The notes beneath the pieces were generated by a model, which made no database searches, was not told the origin of the DNA, and saw only the letters and a list, made by a program, of their open reading frames with translations. The position numbers and the translations under genes are program-made. A stretch of DNA of 64,000 bases from Mesorhizobium helmanticense (GTDB lineage: Bacteria; Pseudomonadota; Alphaproteobacteria; Rhizobiales; Rhizobiaceae), in assembly GCF_003034915.1 (NCBI RefSeq), contig NZ_PZJX01000046.1, forward strand, positions 1-64,000, read 5' to 3'. Shown here piece after piece: positions 5,607 through 14,310 of this stretch (position 1 is its first letter; each line of letters opens with the position of its first letter).

Positions 5607-8600
5607 TTAAGCCAGCGTTTCTATGCCGATTTGCGCCATGGCGTCATTGCCATTGACGCTAAGATGAAGGCCATCTTGCAGTAGCCCCATGTTGATCCAG
5701 TCGAGCTTGTCGGAGCCGAACATCTTGATGTTGTTTTGCCTGTACAGCTTCCTCAGCGCACCGGCCGCAGGATCGAAAGTACGTCCACTCGTGTAAGATC
5801 CGTCCCACGAGGACGTTAACCGCCAGATCGGTATGGCGAACATGGCGGGTGCCCCAGCCGCAACGAAATCGTTGATCAAGGCAGTGGCATTGGCGACGAT
5901 GACGGACGGGTCCAGGCCGAACTGGTCGTTGATCCCCAATGCGAAAATCGGGACAGGCTTACCGCCGAAGGCAGAAGCCTGCTTGATCATTGAAGCCCGC
6001 CTCGCGGCATTAAACGACTGGAACTGGTAGCTGCCGTGAGCCGCTCGCATGGTGAGCAATCTCGGGCGTGAGCCAGCCGCCTTGGGACCAAGCCTGACCA
6101 GTCCGGTGATTTCCACAGGACCGCCGACAGCGGTGATCGTATAGGTTCCGCTTGCCGCCTGCGCGGTCGCGGTTGGGCCGCTATAGACATCATGGGTAGA
6201 CGCACCCGCCGCGTTGACCGTCTTGAATGCCGGCCCGCCATTGTACTGGAAGGACAGGCTGCCAGCACCGGCTCCCTGCTCATAGAACACGTCCACCTGT
6301 TCATAGGCGCCCGTAAACGACATCGCCGCACCATCGGCCAGGATCAGGCTTTCGCCAAGTGGTCCGGTCGAGCCGGTCGATACTGTCCCCGAAGTCGTCA
6401 GCCCATAGAAGGTCGGAACATAGGCGGATGACGGCCGTAGTGCGGTCATAATCGGTTCGTCGGCCGCTATGTTGAAATTGGCGAACCGGGTGAATTTGTT
6501 GAACCAGTGCTGTGCACCGGAGGCCAAACCCGTCGAGCCGAAGTGAGAGATACTATCTCCGTTCAGGACCACCACGTCATTCTCAGTGATGAACTCGGCC
6601 AAGACGGAGCGCAGGCCATCGTATAGGTTGGTGAGTTGCGGGCGCGGCGGTATAAAGAACCGCTCGCCATTGACGACAGGCTTGCCCGGTCCCCATAAGC
6701 CGTTTCCGGTTGCGGGGATGGCAGTCAGCGCGAATGTACCGGGCGGCACGTATGGCTGCGGATGGGCAGCGGCGGCGGCGGCAAAGATCGCGGTCGCGTC
6801 AACAACGCCATTCGGATCAGCATCCACCAGCAGGCTCATGCCGGTGTTTTGCGCGCCGCCATTCTTGGCCACCGCTACATCCGCGACAAGGCCAGTCTTG
6901 AGCTTGAAACTGACCTCAAAGCGATGCGATGTCTGATCGATGACGGCGGCGCCATTCGACAGTGCGCCCGACCTCACCCAGGTGCGGATGCCGAGCGGAT
7001 TGCTGTTTGCCTGATACTTGTAGCCGCCGCCGCTGATCGCCGCATACTGACCGGCCGCAATCGGAATTGCGAGCGGCATTGAAGCCACACCATTCAACAA
7101 GGTGACGGCCGTAGTGCTGATCACATTGACGGTCGGACCGGCAAGAAGTTCCACCACATGGATGTTCGCCGCACCGCTTGCTGCCGCACCGACATCGACT
7201 TCGGTGATGTAGCCGTCGCCAGCGGCCGGCGTCTGCGGGATGACGCTATAGCCAGGCGGGGTGTCGGCCCCTGTGTTGACCAGAGACGGCCAGCCGATAT
7301 CAGTGCTGGAACCCACTGTTTCGACAATAGCAGCCACAGAGCCATCGGCCCGGCGTGCCTTGGCCGCAATCTCGCCGACAAGAACCGCCTGCCACTGGAC
7401 GCCGTTCGTCGTGGTGATTGTCTTCGCTGTATGGCTGGTCGGAATGGTCGCTGTGTGCCAGCGAGCTTCGCCATTGGGGATCGCGCCGGCAGTAAAATAA
7501 AGCGAGCCGCCCGCTGCGGGCTGAACGCCGACCACGCATCCGGCCGGCTTGTAGATGTCCAGTCCTGAAATGGTGGACACGCCACCCGGCGCATTGACCA
7601 ACTGCGTCGGAACGCCGGCATCAGAAAGGGAACCGTCGCCCTCTACCTTCGAGACCACCACGCGCAGGGCACCAGCAGCCGTCAGCGCGACCGGCAGGGC
7701 CGTCACATACTCATCGGCTGAGGCCAAAGAACTCGGCCAGAAATAGACGTTCGCGCTCGCAACGCTGCCGGCACCCGTCAGGGGGGTTGGCCCGACCGTC
7801 CGCGAACCGATCAAGGCGACTACTTCCGCCGCCGACGCGCGAACGCCTGTGTCCACCGCAATCGGCCCCGTCGCCACCGTGTACATTCCCATGATCCCAA
7901 CGCTGACTTCGGTCCAGAAGTATTCGCCGATATCGACGTTGCGCGCGAGGATGGGCGACGCGCTGGCCCCTGCAAGCCCGGCAGACCCCGCGAAACTGAA
8001 GGTCGGCGCCACGGTGTACGAGCCGGGTGCAGTGATCAGGATCTGTGTCAGCGCGCCACCGGCGACGACGAAGCGGCCGGCGGCGCCCGAGCCGGCGCCG
8101 CCGGTAAACGCCAGGTCGAATATGCCGTTGGTGCCACCGGCGCCCGCAGTGATCGCGCCGCTGCCGACGACGCCAAGGCCGATCGCGGCCGCAACCGTCG
8201 GAAAGATGCCCTTGCCGTACAAGGATGCGTCGCGCGCTGCCTGGGCGCTGGCCAGGTTGGCAGCCGTGGTGAGAACATCGGCGGCGGTCAGCCCGGCATT
8301 GGCGGCAGAGGCGGACGCGCTCGCCGCTGCCCGGCCGGCGCTGGCCTCGACGGCATCCTTCAGCACCTGCGTTTCGTCGCGCAACGCTTCTACCTCATCG
8401 ACCACCTCCGAGATGTCGGGCGGCACGAATGCCGCAATGGCGATGGCGTCGGTGCCCACAACCGGCTCGTCGGAGGTAAACTCAAACACCCGGTCCGCAT
8501 TTGCCGACCCGACCTGCGTGTGAACCGTCGTTCCTTTCTGCAGCGTACGGGCGGTGCGGGCATCGGCGGCGCGGAACCATTCGCCCTCGCTCACCGTATA

Positions 8601-8777
8601 GATGCCGTTTTGCGCCGGGTCGGCCTGGTCCTTGACCAGCACCCGGTCGCCGATTTCGGCCGGCACGCCGTCAATGGCTTGCAGGCCATGCAGGGCTATG
8701 TTGGCCGTGGTCGCCACACGCACGGGTTCGCGTTCGCCGGTCAGAAGTCGAACGGCGGCAGTTGCAGGTCGGGCCAT
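5607..8777 (-). CDS. Tail fibre / tailspike with C-terminal SGNH hydrolase domain
   Basis: The 1056-residue protein starts with a virion-anchoring head (VRLLTGEREPVRVAT, GDRVLVKDQ, NGIYTV motifs), followed by a coiled coil (EVVDEVEALRDETQ) and alanine-rich region, then glycine/alanine-rich beta repeats. From about residue 735 it has a lipase/esterase-like SGNH domain: GDSISH (block I), GIND near residue 948 (block III) and DGLH near 1035 (block V). Such domains on fibres deacetylate host surface polysaccharide. ATG at 8777 has GGAG upstream; starts at 8792 and 8807 lie in or by a terminator hairpin. Confidence 0.85.
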   Translation of the reverse strand: MARPATAAVRLLTGEREPVRVATTANIALHGLQAIDGVPAEIGDRVLVKDQADPAQNGIYTVSEGEWFRAADARTARTLQKGTTVHTQVGSANADRVFEFTSDEPVVGTDAIAIAAFVPPDISEVVDEVEALRDETQVLKDAVEASAGRAAASASASAANAGLTAADVLTTAANLASAQAARDASLYGKGIFPTVAAAIGLGVVGSGAITAGAGGTNGIFDLAFTGGAGSGAAGRFVVAGGALTQILITAPGSYTVAPTFSFAGSAGLAGASASPILARNVDIGEYFWTEVSVGIMGMYTVATGPIAVDTGVRASAAEVVALIGSRTVGPTPLTGAGSVASANVYFWPSSLASADEYVTALPVALTAAGALRVVVSKVEGDGSLSDAGVPTQLVNAPGGVSTISGLDIYKPAGCVVGVQPAAGGSLYFTAGAIPNGEARWHTATIPTSHTAKTITTTNGVQWQAVLVGEIAAKARRADGSVAAIVETVGSSTDIGWPSLVNTGADTPPGYSVIPQTPAAGDGYITEVDVGAAASGAANIHVVELLAGPTVNVISTTAVTLLNGVASMPLAIPIAAGQYAAISGGGYKYQANSNPLGIRTWVRSGALSNGAAVIDQTSHRFEVSFKLKTGLVADVAVAKNGGAQNTGMSLLVDADPNGVVDATAIFAAAAAAHPQPYVPPGTFALTAIPATGNGLWGPGKPVVNGERFFIPPRPQLTNLYDGLRSVLAEFITENDVVVLNGDSISHFGSTGLASGAQHWFNKFTRFANFNIAADEPIMTALRPSSAYVPTFYGLTTSGTVSTGSTGPLGESLILADGAAMSFTGAYEQVDVFYEQGAGAGSLSFQYNGGPAFKTVNAAGASTHDVYSGPTATAQAASGTYTITAVGGPVEITGLVRLGPKAAGSRPRLLTMRAAHGSYQFQSFNAARRASMIKQASAFGGKPVPIFALGINDQFGLDPSVIVANATALINDFVAAGAPAMFAIPIWRLTSSWDGSYTSGRTFDPAAGALRKLYRQNNIKMFGSDKLDWINMGLLQDGLHLSVNGNDAMAQIGIETLA

Positions 8778-8793
8778 AAGGGCTTGCTCCATG

Positions 8794-8818
8794 AAAAAGC
8801 CCCGCAAAAGCGGGGCTT
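8794..8818 (-). terminator. Intrinsic terminator 17 bases upstream of the fibre start
   Basis: Stem AAGCCCCGC / GCGGGGCTT with an AAAA loop (on plus) and a five-T run on the minus strand. Transcripts coming from the VanZ gene side would end here, just before the fibre gene. Confidence 0.7.
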
Positions 8819-8962
8819 GAAAGATCGGGAACGTCAGGGCGCCCGCGAGACATCCAAATCCGTAGCGTCGCTAGGGAATTGGGGATTCAAGTATCGCAGG
8901 CGGGGAGTACTATTGGCGAAAGATGGCTGGCTTGTCTTAGAGGAAGCCGCAACCGCTGCGAC

Positions 8963-9313
8963 CTACGGCAATCCGCCGACGAGCCGCTTCGTCCAGCCGG
9001 CGAACGTCAACCCGCATGCCATGCCGGCACAGTCGGCAAACCAGTCGAATATGCTCATATCGCGCCCTATCAATTGCATGCCCTGGAGAAGCTCGATCGC
9101 GGCGCCGGTAAGGACAAGAAGGACAATCAGCCTTGCCTTGTGTTCCGGCCAGCCGATGCTTCCCAGAGCCGTCAGCACGGCAAAGGCGGTGGCGTGGTTG
9201 AGCTTGTCGTGATCGAACGTGAACGCCATGCCGAACTCCTGCAAGAACCGCGCCGGTGAAAGGGCGAGCAGGAGGACAAAGGCCAACGCGGCCAGGAAAA
9301 TGATCCTTGCCAT
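8963..9313 (-). CDS. VanZ-family membrane protein
   Basis: The 116-residue product has four hydrophobic segments and the VanZ-type motif DKLNHATAFAVLTALG with the histidine after the second helix, followed by GAAIELLQ and IFDWFADCAG. VanZ-family proteins are small membrane proteins, one of which gives low teicoplanin resistance; the role of most is unknown. Start MARIIFL is preferred. It is isolated in a cargo stretch between fibre and ejection-protein genes, before a terminator. Confidence 0.75.
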   Translation of the reverse strand: MARIIFLAALAFVLLLALSPARFLQEFGMAFTFDHDKLNHATAFAVLTALGSIGWPEHKARLIVLLVLTGAAIELLQGMQLIGRDMSIFDWFADCAGMACGLTFAGWTKRLVGGLP

Positions 9314-9340
9314 GGTCGGAAAAGAGTCTGTGCGCAACAA

Positions 9341-9823
9341 GATACCGTCAATCCTTCATCTGAAAGGTCCGGCCTTCATCTGAAGGTCCTTACTGGCCAA
9401 TGTGTGGCGGGCTCCGAGGTTTGCATCGCCCTGAAGTGGCAGCGCGGCGGGCGAATTTCGGATCCGCTGCGCCAGGTCAAGACAACGTCAAGCTACACCA
9501 ATCCGCGCCTCCAGCGCCAGCCGCCACCTTGCGACGCTGCCGATTGCCGGTATTTTGTTTTCGATCGGATCGTCGATCTGGCGTCGTGGTCGACAATCTG
9601 ACCCGGTGGCCGGCAAAACGGCCTCTAACGAGGCAACCAACCTCTTCGCCGCTCGTTGACCCATGCTGGGCTCTCACCCAGCTACTCCAGCACCTGCCCG
9701 TCTCGGTTGGCGCCGGGCCGGGCCTTTTTTGCTTCGGACAAATGGCGCATAAAGGCGGGCGAAGGGAACGCAACCGCGGCGAGCGCGTTCGATGTGTTGG
9801 TGGAATCCCTGCGGAGCCCTGCA
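9341..9823. other. Intergenic gap without a supported gene
   Basis: The 480 bases between the divergent VanZ gene and the small peptide gene show several overlapping frames but none with a ribosome site and plausible protein. A short direct repeat (CTTCATCTGAA) occurs at about 9355-9385. A GC-rich stretch followed by six T at 9710-9728 may be a weak plus-strand terminator. Confidence 0.4.
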
Positions 9824-9922
9824 ATGAAGCGCATCTATAAAAAGCCGACGCTGGTGAAACACGAAAAGCTTACCAGGCTGACCGCGCAAATCATTGCGTC
9901 CGGGGTCGTTTTGGGCGAGTGA
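9824..9922 (+). CDS. Orphan RiPP-precursor-like peptide, 32 residues
   Basis: GGAG lies eight bases before the ATG. The peptide begins MKRIYKKPTLVKHEKL and contains a Y-x-x-P-x-L motif at residues 5-10, as in lasso-peptide leader sequences, followed by RLTAQIIASGVVLGE. Short alphaproteobacterial proteins of this type are commonly called putative RiPP precursors. No maturation genes (leader-binding, protease or cyclase) are near. It could instead be a small regulatory or membrane peptide. Confidence 0.55.
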   Translation: MKRIYKKPTLVKHEKLTRLTAQIIASGVVLGE

Positions 9923-10005
9923 TTTTCCAGGCTTTGCCGAACGCCAGCGCAAGACCCGGTTTTCTTGCGTCACGGCTGAATGCCGATCTCTGAGGGGGGG
10001 AGAAA

Positions 10006-10449
10006 ATGAGACATAGCGTAAAGGACGCGCAGGCAGACCCGGCCGAGCAGTACCCTCGCGACGCCTATCTCAATGCCTTGGTGACGTTTGCCGAGGGCAA
10101 TCTGGAAATCGGCATGACGCTGTTCATACGCGGTACGGTCATCGCCGGCACCTTGATCAGCGGCAGGAAGTATTTTGAGGAACTGAGCCGCCAGATGCGC
10201 AGCGCCTCGATACATGGCTCCAGCGACCCCGCCGACCTGCAGGACGTGCTGGGCCGCGCCATGCTGGATTTCGCCAACATGTACCCCAGGGCCGGCGAGC
10301 AGCCGGAGCCCGGGAGCCCGACACAGTCGTTCCTCCACCTTAGCAATGCGCGGATTTTCCAGGCCGCCAACCATTTGCGCTCCAACGGTCAGCTCATGCG
10401 GCTGCGGCTCGACGCGGTCGACGGCTATTTCATGGGAAATATTGAATAG
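10006..10449 (+). CDS. GvpU-like (gas vesicle accessory) protein
   Basis: The 147-residue protein resembles GvpU of gas vesicle clusters by its order of motifs: LEIGMTLFIRGTVIAGTLISGRKYFEELS, then SFLHLSNARIF, then a C-terminal VDGYFMGNIE. Bacillus GvpU has the same pattern (my recollection). No other gvp gene is present, so a gas vesicle role is unlikely; solitary GvpU-like proteins have no known function. It is plus-strand cargo against the direction of the late operon. Confidence 0.6.
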   Translation: MRHSVKDAQADPAEQYPRDAYLNALVTFAEGNLEIGMTLFIRGTVIAGTLISGRKYFEELSRQMRSASIHGSSDPADLQDVLGRAMLDFANMYPRAGEQPEPGSPTQSFLHLSNARIFQAANHLRSNGQLMRLRLDAVDGYFMGNIE

Positions 10450-10577
10450 CGGCGCGTGGGGATTTAGCGCGTTGCGCCCTCGCCGCGCCAGGCGCTCAAT
10501 CCGCATGCTCCGTGCGATCGGTCAAAAAATAACCAGCCGGCTTGGGGAGAGGTGTATCCAAGTTGCAGGCCTATACA

Positions 10578-10793
10578 TCACCCTTGAAGTTCCGGCAGTA
10601 CCTTTTCATCAAGGAATTTGAGACGTCGATCCAGCATTTCAGCATTGGCGGGAACATTGACCGGGATTAACTCCGCCACTGACTTCCCCTGCCGCGCGGC
10701 TTCAACCCACTCTTCCATGGCGCCGATATATCCATCCAGCGCCTCGTGTGTAGTCTTGAGGTCGTCGCCAGGAATATATTGCCGGAGACACAT
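10578..10793 (-). CDS. Hypothetical 71-residue protein after the immunity gene
   Basis: An acidic helical protein (EALDGYIGAMEEWVEAARQG, then EMLDRRLKFLDEKVLPEL). It starts 18 bases after the immunity gene stop, so it may be part of the toxin-immunity operon. Not recognised; a second small immunity-like partner is possible but unsupported. Confidence 0.45.
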   Translation of the reverse strand: MCLRQYIPGDDLKTTHEALDGYIGAMEEWVEAARQGKSVAELIPVNVPANAEMLDRRLKFLDEKVLPELQG

Positions 10794-10811
10794 CGCCGAC
10801 GATCACCCAGC

Positions 10812-11255
10812 TCAACGCTGCTCGTGCCGAACGTCGAACGGTTTGATGGTAGCGGAAGGGAGACCTCGTTCATCAAACACATCGAAGACGCGTTCTGATA
10901 AGACGAGGTTCAGGTTCTGGGCGATACCGAAGTCATCGTGACCCGCCTTCCCGTTCACCTTCAGCCACACGAAAGACGGAAGCTCTACCTCGGGCTGAAG
11001 TTCGCGAAAATCTTCGGACGTTATGACTTCCACAGGGGCGAATGTCGCTCCGGTGAAGCCGATTTTTGACAATGCGTGCGCGGCGTCTTCCGTCACAAGG
11101 AAGCATGGAAAGCTTGTTATAAGAACGTCACCGAACCATCCCTCCATCTGGTACACAAGCTTGCTTACGACAGGGGGGTGTACACTTGTATCCATAACCG
11201 TACCGCGGCCTAATCCTCCAGCCACATCGGGCAGAATATCATAGTATCTCATCAT
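10812..11255 (-). CDS. Immunity protein, Imm11/DUF1629-like, partner of toxin 1
   Basis: The 147-residue protein has the conserved start YYDILPDVAGGLGRGT, then VHPPVVSKLVYQMEGWFGD, TSFPCFLVTE, and PSFVWLKVNGKAGHDDFG. This pattern fits the Imm11-type family of polymorphic toxin immunity proteins, a call from memory. Its ATG overlaps the stop of the toxin-bearing virion gene by four bases. Three paralogues lie at 24373-25942. Expected role: bind and neutralise the HNH-like C-terminal domain of the upstream protein. Confidence 0.7.
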   Translation of the reverse strand: MMRYYDILPDVAGGLGRGTVMDTSVHPPVVSKLVYQMEGWFGDVLITSFPCFLVTEDAAHALSKIGFTGATFAPVEVITSEDFRELQPEVELPSFVWLKVNGKAGHDDFGIAQNLNLVLSERVFDVFDERGLPSATIKPFDVRHEQR

Positions 11256-13777
11256 TCACCTATCGGAGGATCGAAAAAATGTCCGTACTTCTTGTCGATT
11301 TCGGAAACATAATCAAGGACATTCTGACGGGTAGCATGAGGATTTTTCTTGTAAAAACTGTCCCACTCGTTCCGAATAACCTTAAGGTGCAAATTTATGT
11401 CGAACTCCTTTCGGATCCCACGAAGATTCTCGATTGAATTTAGTTCTTGCTCTGTAAAAAGCCCAGGATACTTGTCAAAAACTGCCTGCTCGACACCATG
11501 ATGCACGACATAGTCGCTTTTGTTGAGGCTAGGATTCGCGTCGAAGAAGGTTTTTCGATAGTCCTTTGATTTCGCCCATCCAACTTTCGCCCCGGCATGT
11601 TTAACAGTTGACGGGTCTCTGGCAAGCATCGCACCTAGTAGCGGGGTCTCAATGGCACTGTCGGATATTTCACCGGCTCGCGTCTTCCGGCGTACAGCTC
11701 GTGGCGAGACCGATCGAGCTAAGTCTTGTTGGAAGCGAAAGGTTTCAGCGTCGACTCCGCGAACAAGCGCCTCGCCACCTTCGGCTAGGTCTGTCGGCAG
11801 CATCGAAAATGCTGAGAGTTTCTCTACCCAGGGCTTGGCAATCTTCCCGGCGGCGCGTTGCAGGGGCACGGCCACCAACTTGCCGCTAGGAATTGCCCCT
11901 GCGGCATTCAGCAGTGCTTCGCTGTAGTTGCCTTCCAGCGCTGCATTTCCAGCCTTCTCCAGTGCAAACGACGTCCCCAACGGTGTGAAGTCGGCCACCG
12001 AGACGCTGTCTTCGCCGAGCCCGTCGGAGCCCACGAGCTTTTGCGCGAGAAGACGCCACAGGCTCCCCCGCTCACTGTCGCCGGCTATCAATCTCCCGAG
12101 CCACTCTTGATTCGTCGGGATGTAGTTGGTGAGTTCCGCGTTTGCCCGCGATCGCCCAAGCTCAACAGTGTTGGCTAAGTCGAGCAGCATCATCGGGTCG
12201 ACTACAGCTGCCCGGACCGACCTGTCCGTTATACTGTTGTCCGTTTGGGACGCACTGGTCTGAAGCAGGTGGCTCAGCACCGCTTCGCGCGCGGCTTGAC
12301 TCGGTAGCGCCATGAACACATTGCGCAGCTCTGCGGTCTGGTCTTGCGGCTGGGCCTTGAGTTTGCCGACAATGTCCTCTGCAGTTGAATTGGGCAGCGG
12401 CTGGGCGGTCTCAAAACCCAACTGCTGCTGGGCGGCGATAGAGCCGATGATTGCCGCCTGATAATCTTCTGGCTTCGTCAGATTGTTCCAGGCGGCATCC
12501 AGGTTCGCGAATACCTTGCGGACATAGCCGCCCGGATCGGCCCGCCTTGCCTTGAACGTCAGCTCCGCAGCGGTGGCGATAGCGTCGTAACGCGCCTTGT
12601 CCTCTTCCGGCGTTGGACTGTCTGCCGTGGGGTCGGCGTCTTTGACCATGGCCCGCACGGCGCTATTCGACAGGTCGCGCATGCCGTGGAATTGACGACT
12701 AACCTCAATGGTCCTGCTGAACGCCTCGAAGCGCCTGGCGCCGTCGGTGGCGCCATAGAGAGCGACGAACTGTTCCGGCGTTGGGATCGGGCCGGAATAG
12801 GTTCCAGTGTCCCTGATGGCGGCCGGCGCATTCTGCTCGGCCAGGCTAATGTTAGTGCGTGTTTCGACTTGCCGCATCGCGTCGGCAGCTCGGGCCTGCT
12901 GGACCAACGCTGGGCGGTCTTCGGGCGGAATGTCCTCCCGAAAGGCCTGCACCACCCTTTCGTCCGGCGTAAGCTTGCCAACGCGATGGCCTTTGGATGC
13001 CAGCGCGCCAGACCCGCTCGCTTGTGGTCCGCTGACAGCCTCGACGGTATCGTCCTTGGTCCTGCCGCCGTTGACCGACCCCGCACCCAGCATCTCAACC
13101 GCGCGCATCGGATCCTGCGCGATCATCGCCAGGACGAGCGCCTTGGCCGTGTTGCTGCGCCAGGCTAGTTCGGCCGCTTGCCTGGTAAGCGGGTTGCCGA
13201 TCTTGCCGATGAAGTCGAAGCCGCTCTGCCGGATCGCCTCGAACGTTGCGGCATCGTTCGGGTCGCTCTGTGCGATGGAGCCGGTGTAGAAATTATCGAC
13301 CTTGGTCCATTCGGTCTGCTCATAGGCGTCGCGGCGCGCCTGCTGCCTGGCGGCCATACGCGCGGAGCCAACCGAGCGCATGACTTCCTTCTGCCCGGTG
13401 AAACTGGCGCGTTGGCCCTCGGGCACTTTCGGCAGAGTGCTGTCGAAGAGTTCATCGAACAGGCCGGGCTTGACCACCTGGCCCGTGCGCGGATCGACCT
13501 GGCCGTACATGGTGTCGTGCAAACCGCTGCCATCGGCTGGCGCGTTCTGCACCGCCTCGTCTTCGGCTTGCGCGATCTGCCCGTTCAAGCGCCGGCGGGT
13601 GACTTCGGCGTCGAACGCCTCCTGCTGCTCTTTCCGCTGTCGGTAGCGCTCCGCGACGGCGGAAAGCTCGTCGCCAAAGCCTTGCATGGCTTCGCCGACG
13701 AGCGAGCCGTTCGGATAGGGAACCACATTGCCGGTGTCGAGCCGGCGCTGGGCAAGCTGGAGGGGAATGGTTGCCAT
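11252..13777 (-). CDS. Internal virion (ejection) protein with C-terminal HNH-like toxin domain, copy 1
   Basis: The 841-residue protein starts MATIPLQLAQRRLDTG and has a long helical, glutamine-rich N-terminal region (RYRQRKEQQEAFDAEV) typical of podovirus ejection proteins. It follows tail tubular B and a gp14-like gene, as T7 gp15/16 do. The last 125 residues differ in character: lysine- and asparagine-rich, with YVVHH (H759, H760), ENLRGI (N784) and a later LH (H797), an HNH/AHH-like nuclease pattern. The stop overlaps the immunity gene. It is a full-length paralogue of the gene at 25942-28452. Confidence 0.75.
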   Translation of the reverse strand: MATIPLQLAQRRLDTGNVVPYPNGSLVGEAMQGFGDELSAVAERYRQRKEQQEAFDAEVTRRRLNGQIAQAEDEAVQNAPADGSGLHDTMYGQVDPRTGQVVKPGLFDELFDSTLPKVPEGQRASFTGQKEVMRSVGSARMAARQQARRDAYEQTEWTKVDNFYTGSIAQSDPNDAATFEAIRQSGFDFIGKIGNPLTRQAAELAWRSNTAKALVLAMIAQDPMRAVEMLGAGSVNGGRTKDDTVEAVSGPQASGSGALASKGHRVGKLTPDERVVQAFREDIPPEDRPALVQQARAADAMRQVETRTNISLAEQNAPAAIRDTGTYSGPIPTPEQFVALYGATDGARRFEAFSRTIEVSRQFHGMRDLSNSAVRAMVKDADPTADSPTPEEDKARYDAIATAAELTFKARRADPGGYVRKVFANLDAAWNNLTKPEDYQAAIIGSIAAQQQLGFETAQPLPNSTAEDIVGKLKAQPQDQTAELRNVFMALPSQAAREAVLSHLLQTSASQTDNSITDRSVRAAVVDPMMLLDLANTVELGRSRANAELTNYIPTNQEWLGRLIAGDSERGSLWRLLAQKLVGSDGLGEDSVSVADFTPLGTSFALEKAGNAALEGNYSEALLNAAGAIPSGKLVAVPLQRAAGKIAKPWVEKLSAFSMLPTDLAEGGEALVRGVDAETFRFQQDLARSVSPRAVRRKTRAGEISDSAIETPLLGAMLARDPSTVKHAGAKVGWAKSKDYRKTFFDANPSLNKSDYVVHHGVEQAVFDKYPGLFTEQELNSIENLRGIRKEFDINLHLKVIRNEWDSFYKKNPHATRQNVLDYVSEIDKKYGHFFDPPIGE

Positions 13778-14308
13778 TTAGCTGTTCCCTACCCACGGCG
13801 CCCTGAGCGCCGAGCTGCCGAAGATCACGGCGCGGCTTGGCGCCGTGCTGGCTGCCGCGCTTGGGTCCATCGCCTTCGTCGGGTCATGGATTTTGGAGAG
13901 GCCGCCAACGAGATTGCCGCCGGCCTTGAAGATGCTCGCCGTCACCGCCTGCTTGCCGGAAAAGCGCGAGATGGCGGCTTGTGTGCCGAGACTGTTCTGG
14001 CGCAGTTGCGAGCCGTACTGGATCGCCTTGAGGTCGAGCTGGCCCTGCCTCGCATTGGCGGCCAGCACCTCGGTCGGCGAGCCTGCCATGCCGACGCCGG
14101 AAGCGCCCGCCTGGGCGCGCGCCTGTGCCTGCAAGAGTTCCTGCTTGTGGCGCTCCTGGCCCAGTTCGAAGGCCGCACTTTGGGCCTCGGCCTGCGCCTG
14201 CTGCTCATAGGCCTTGGCCTGATAGTCGGCCATCTGCTTCGACTGCTGGCCTTCGACCAGTGCGCCGCCAACCGAAAGCGCCGTGCCGAGAAGGGCAACT
14301 GTGCACAT
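13778..14308 (-). CDS. Internal virion protein B-like (T7 gp14 type)
   Basis: The 176-residue protein starts MCTVALLGTALSVGGALVEG, then a long alanine/glutamine helix (QQAQAEAQSAAFELGQERHK) and the GMAGSPTEVLAANARQG segment common to podovirus gp14-like internal core proteins. It is expected in the virion core and injected with DNA. Its TAA stop directly abuts the ATG of the toxin-bearing ejection protein. A remnant of its 3' end precedes the second ejection gene at about 28460-28580. Confidence 0.75.
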   Translation of the reverse strand: MCTVALLGTALSVGGALVEGQQSKQMADYQAKAYEQQAQAEAQSAAFELGQERHKQELLQAQARAQAGASGVGMAGSPTEVLAANARQGQLDLKAIQYGSQLRQNSLGTQAAISRFSGKQAVTASIFKAGGNLVGGLSKIHDPTKAMDPSAAASTAPSRAVIFGSSALRAPWVGNS

Positions 14309-14310
14309 GG

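Noticed and set aside
9404..9840. Frames of 65-146 codons in the 9.4-9.8 kb gap
   Set aside because: Arginine- and proline-rich shadow translations with no start signal; several overlap each other on both strands.
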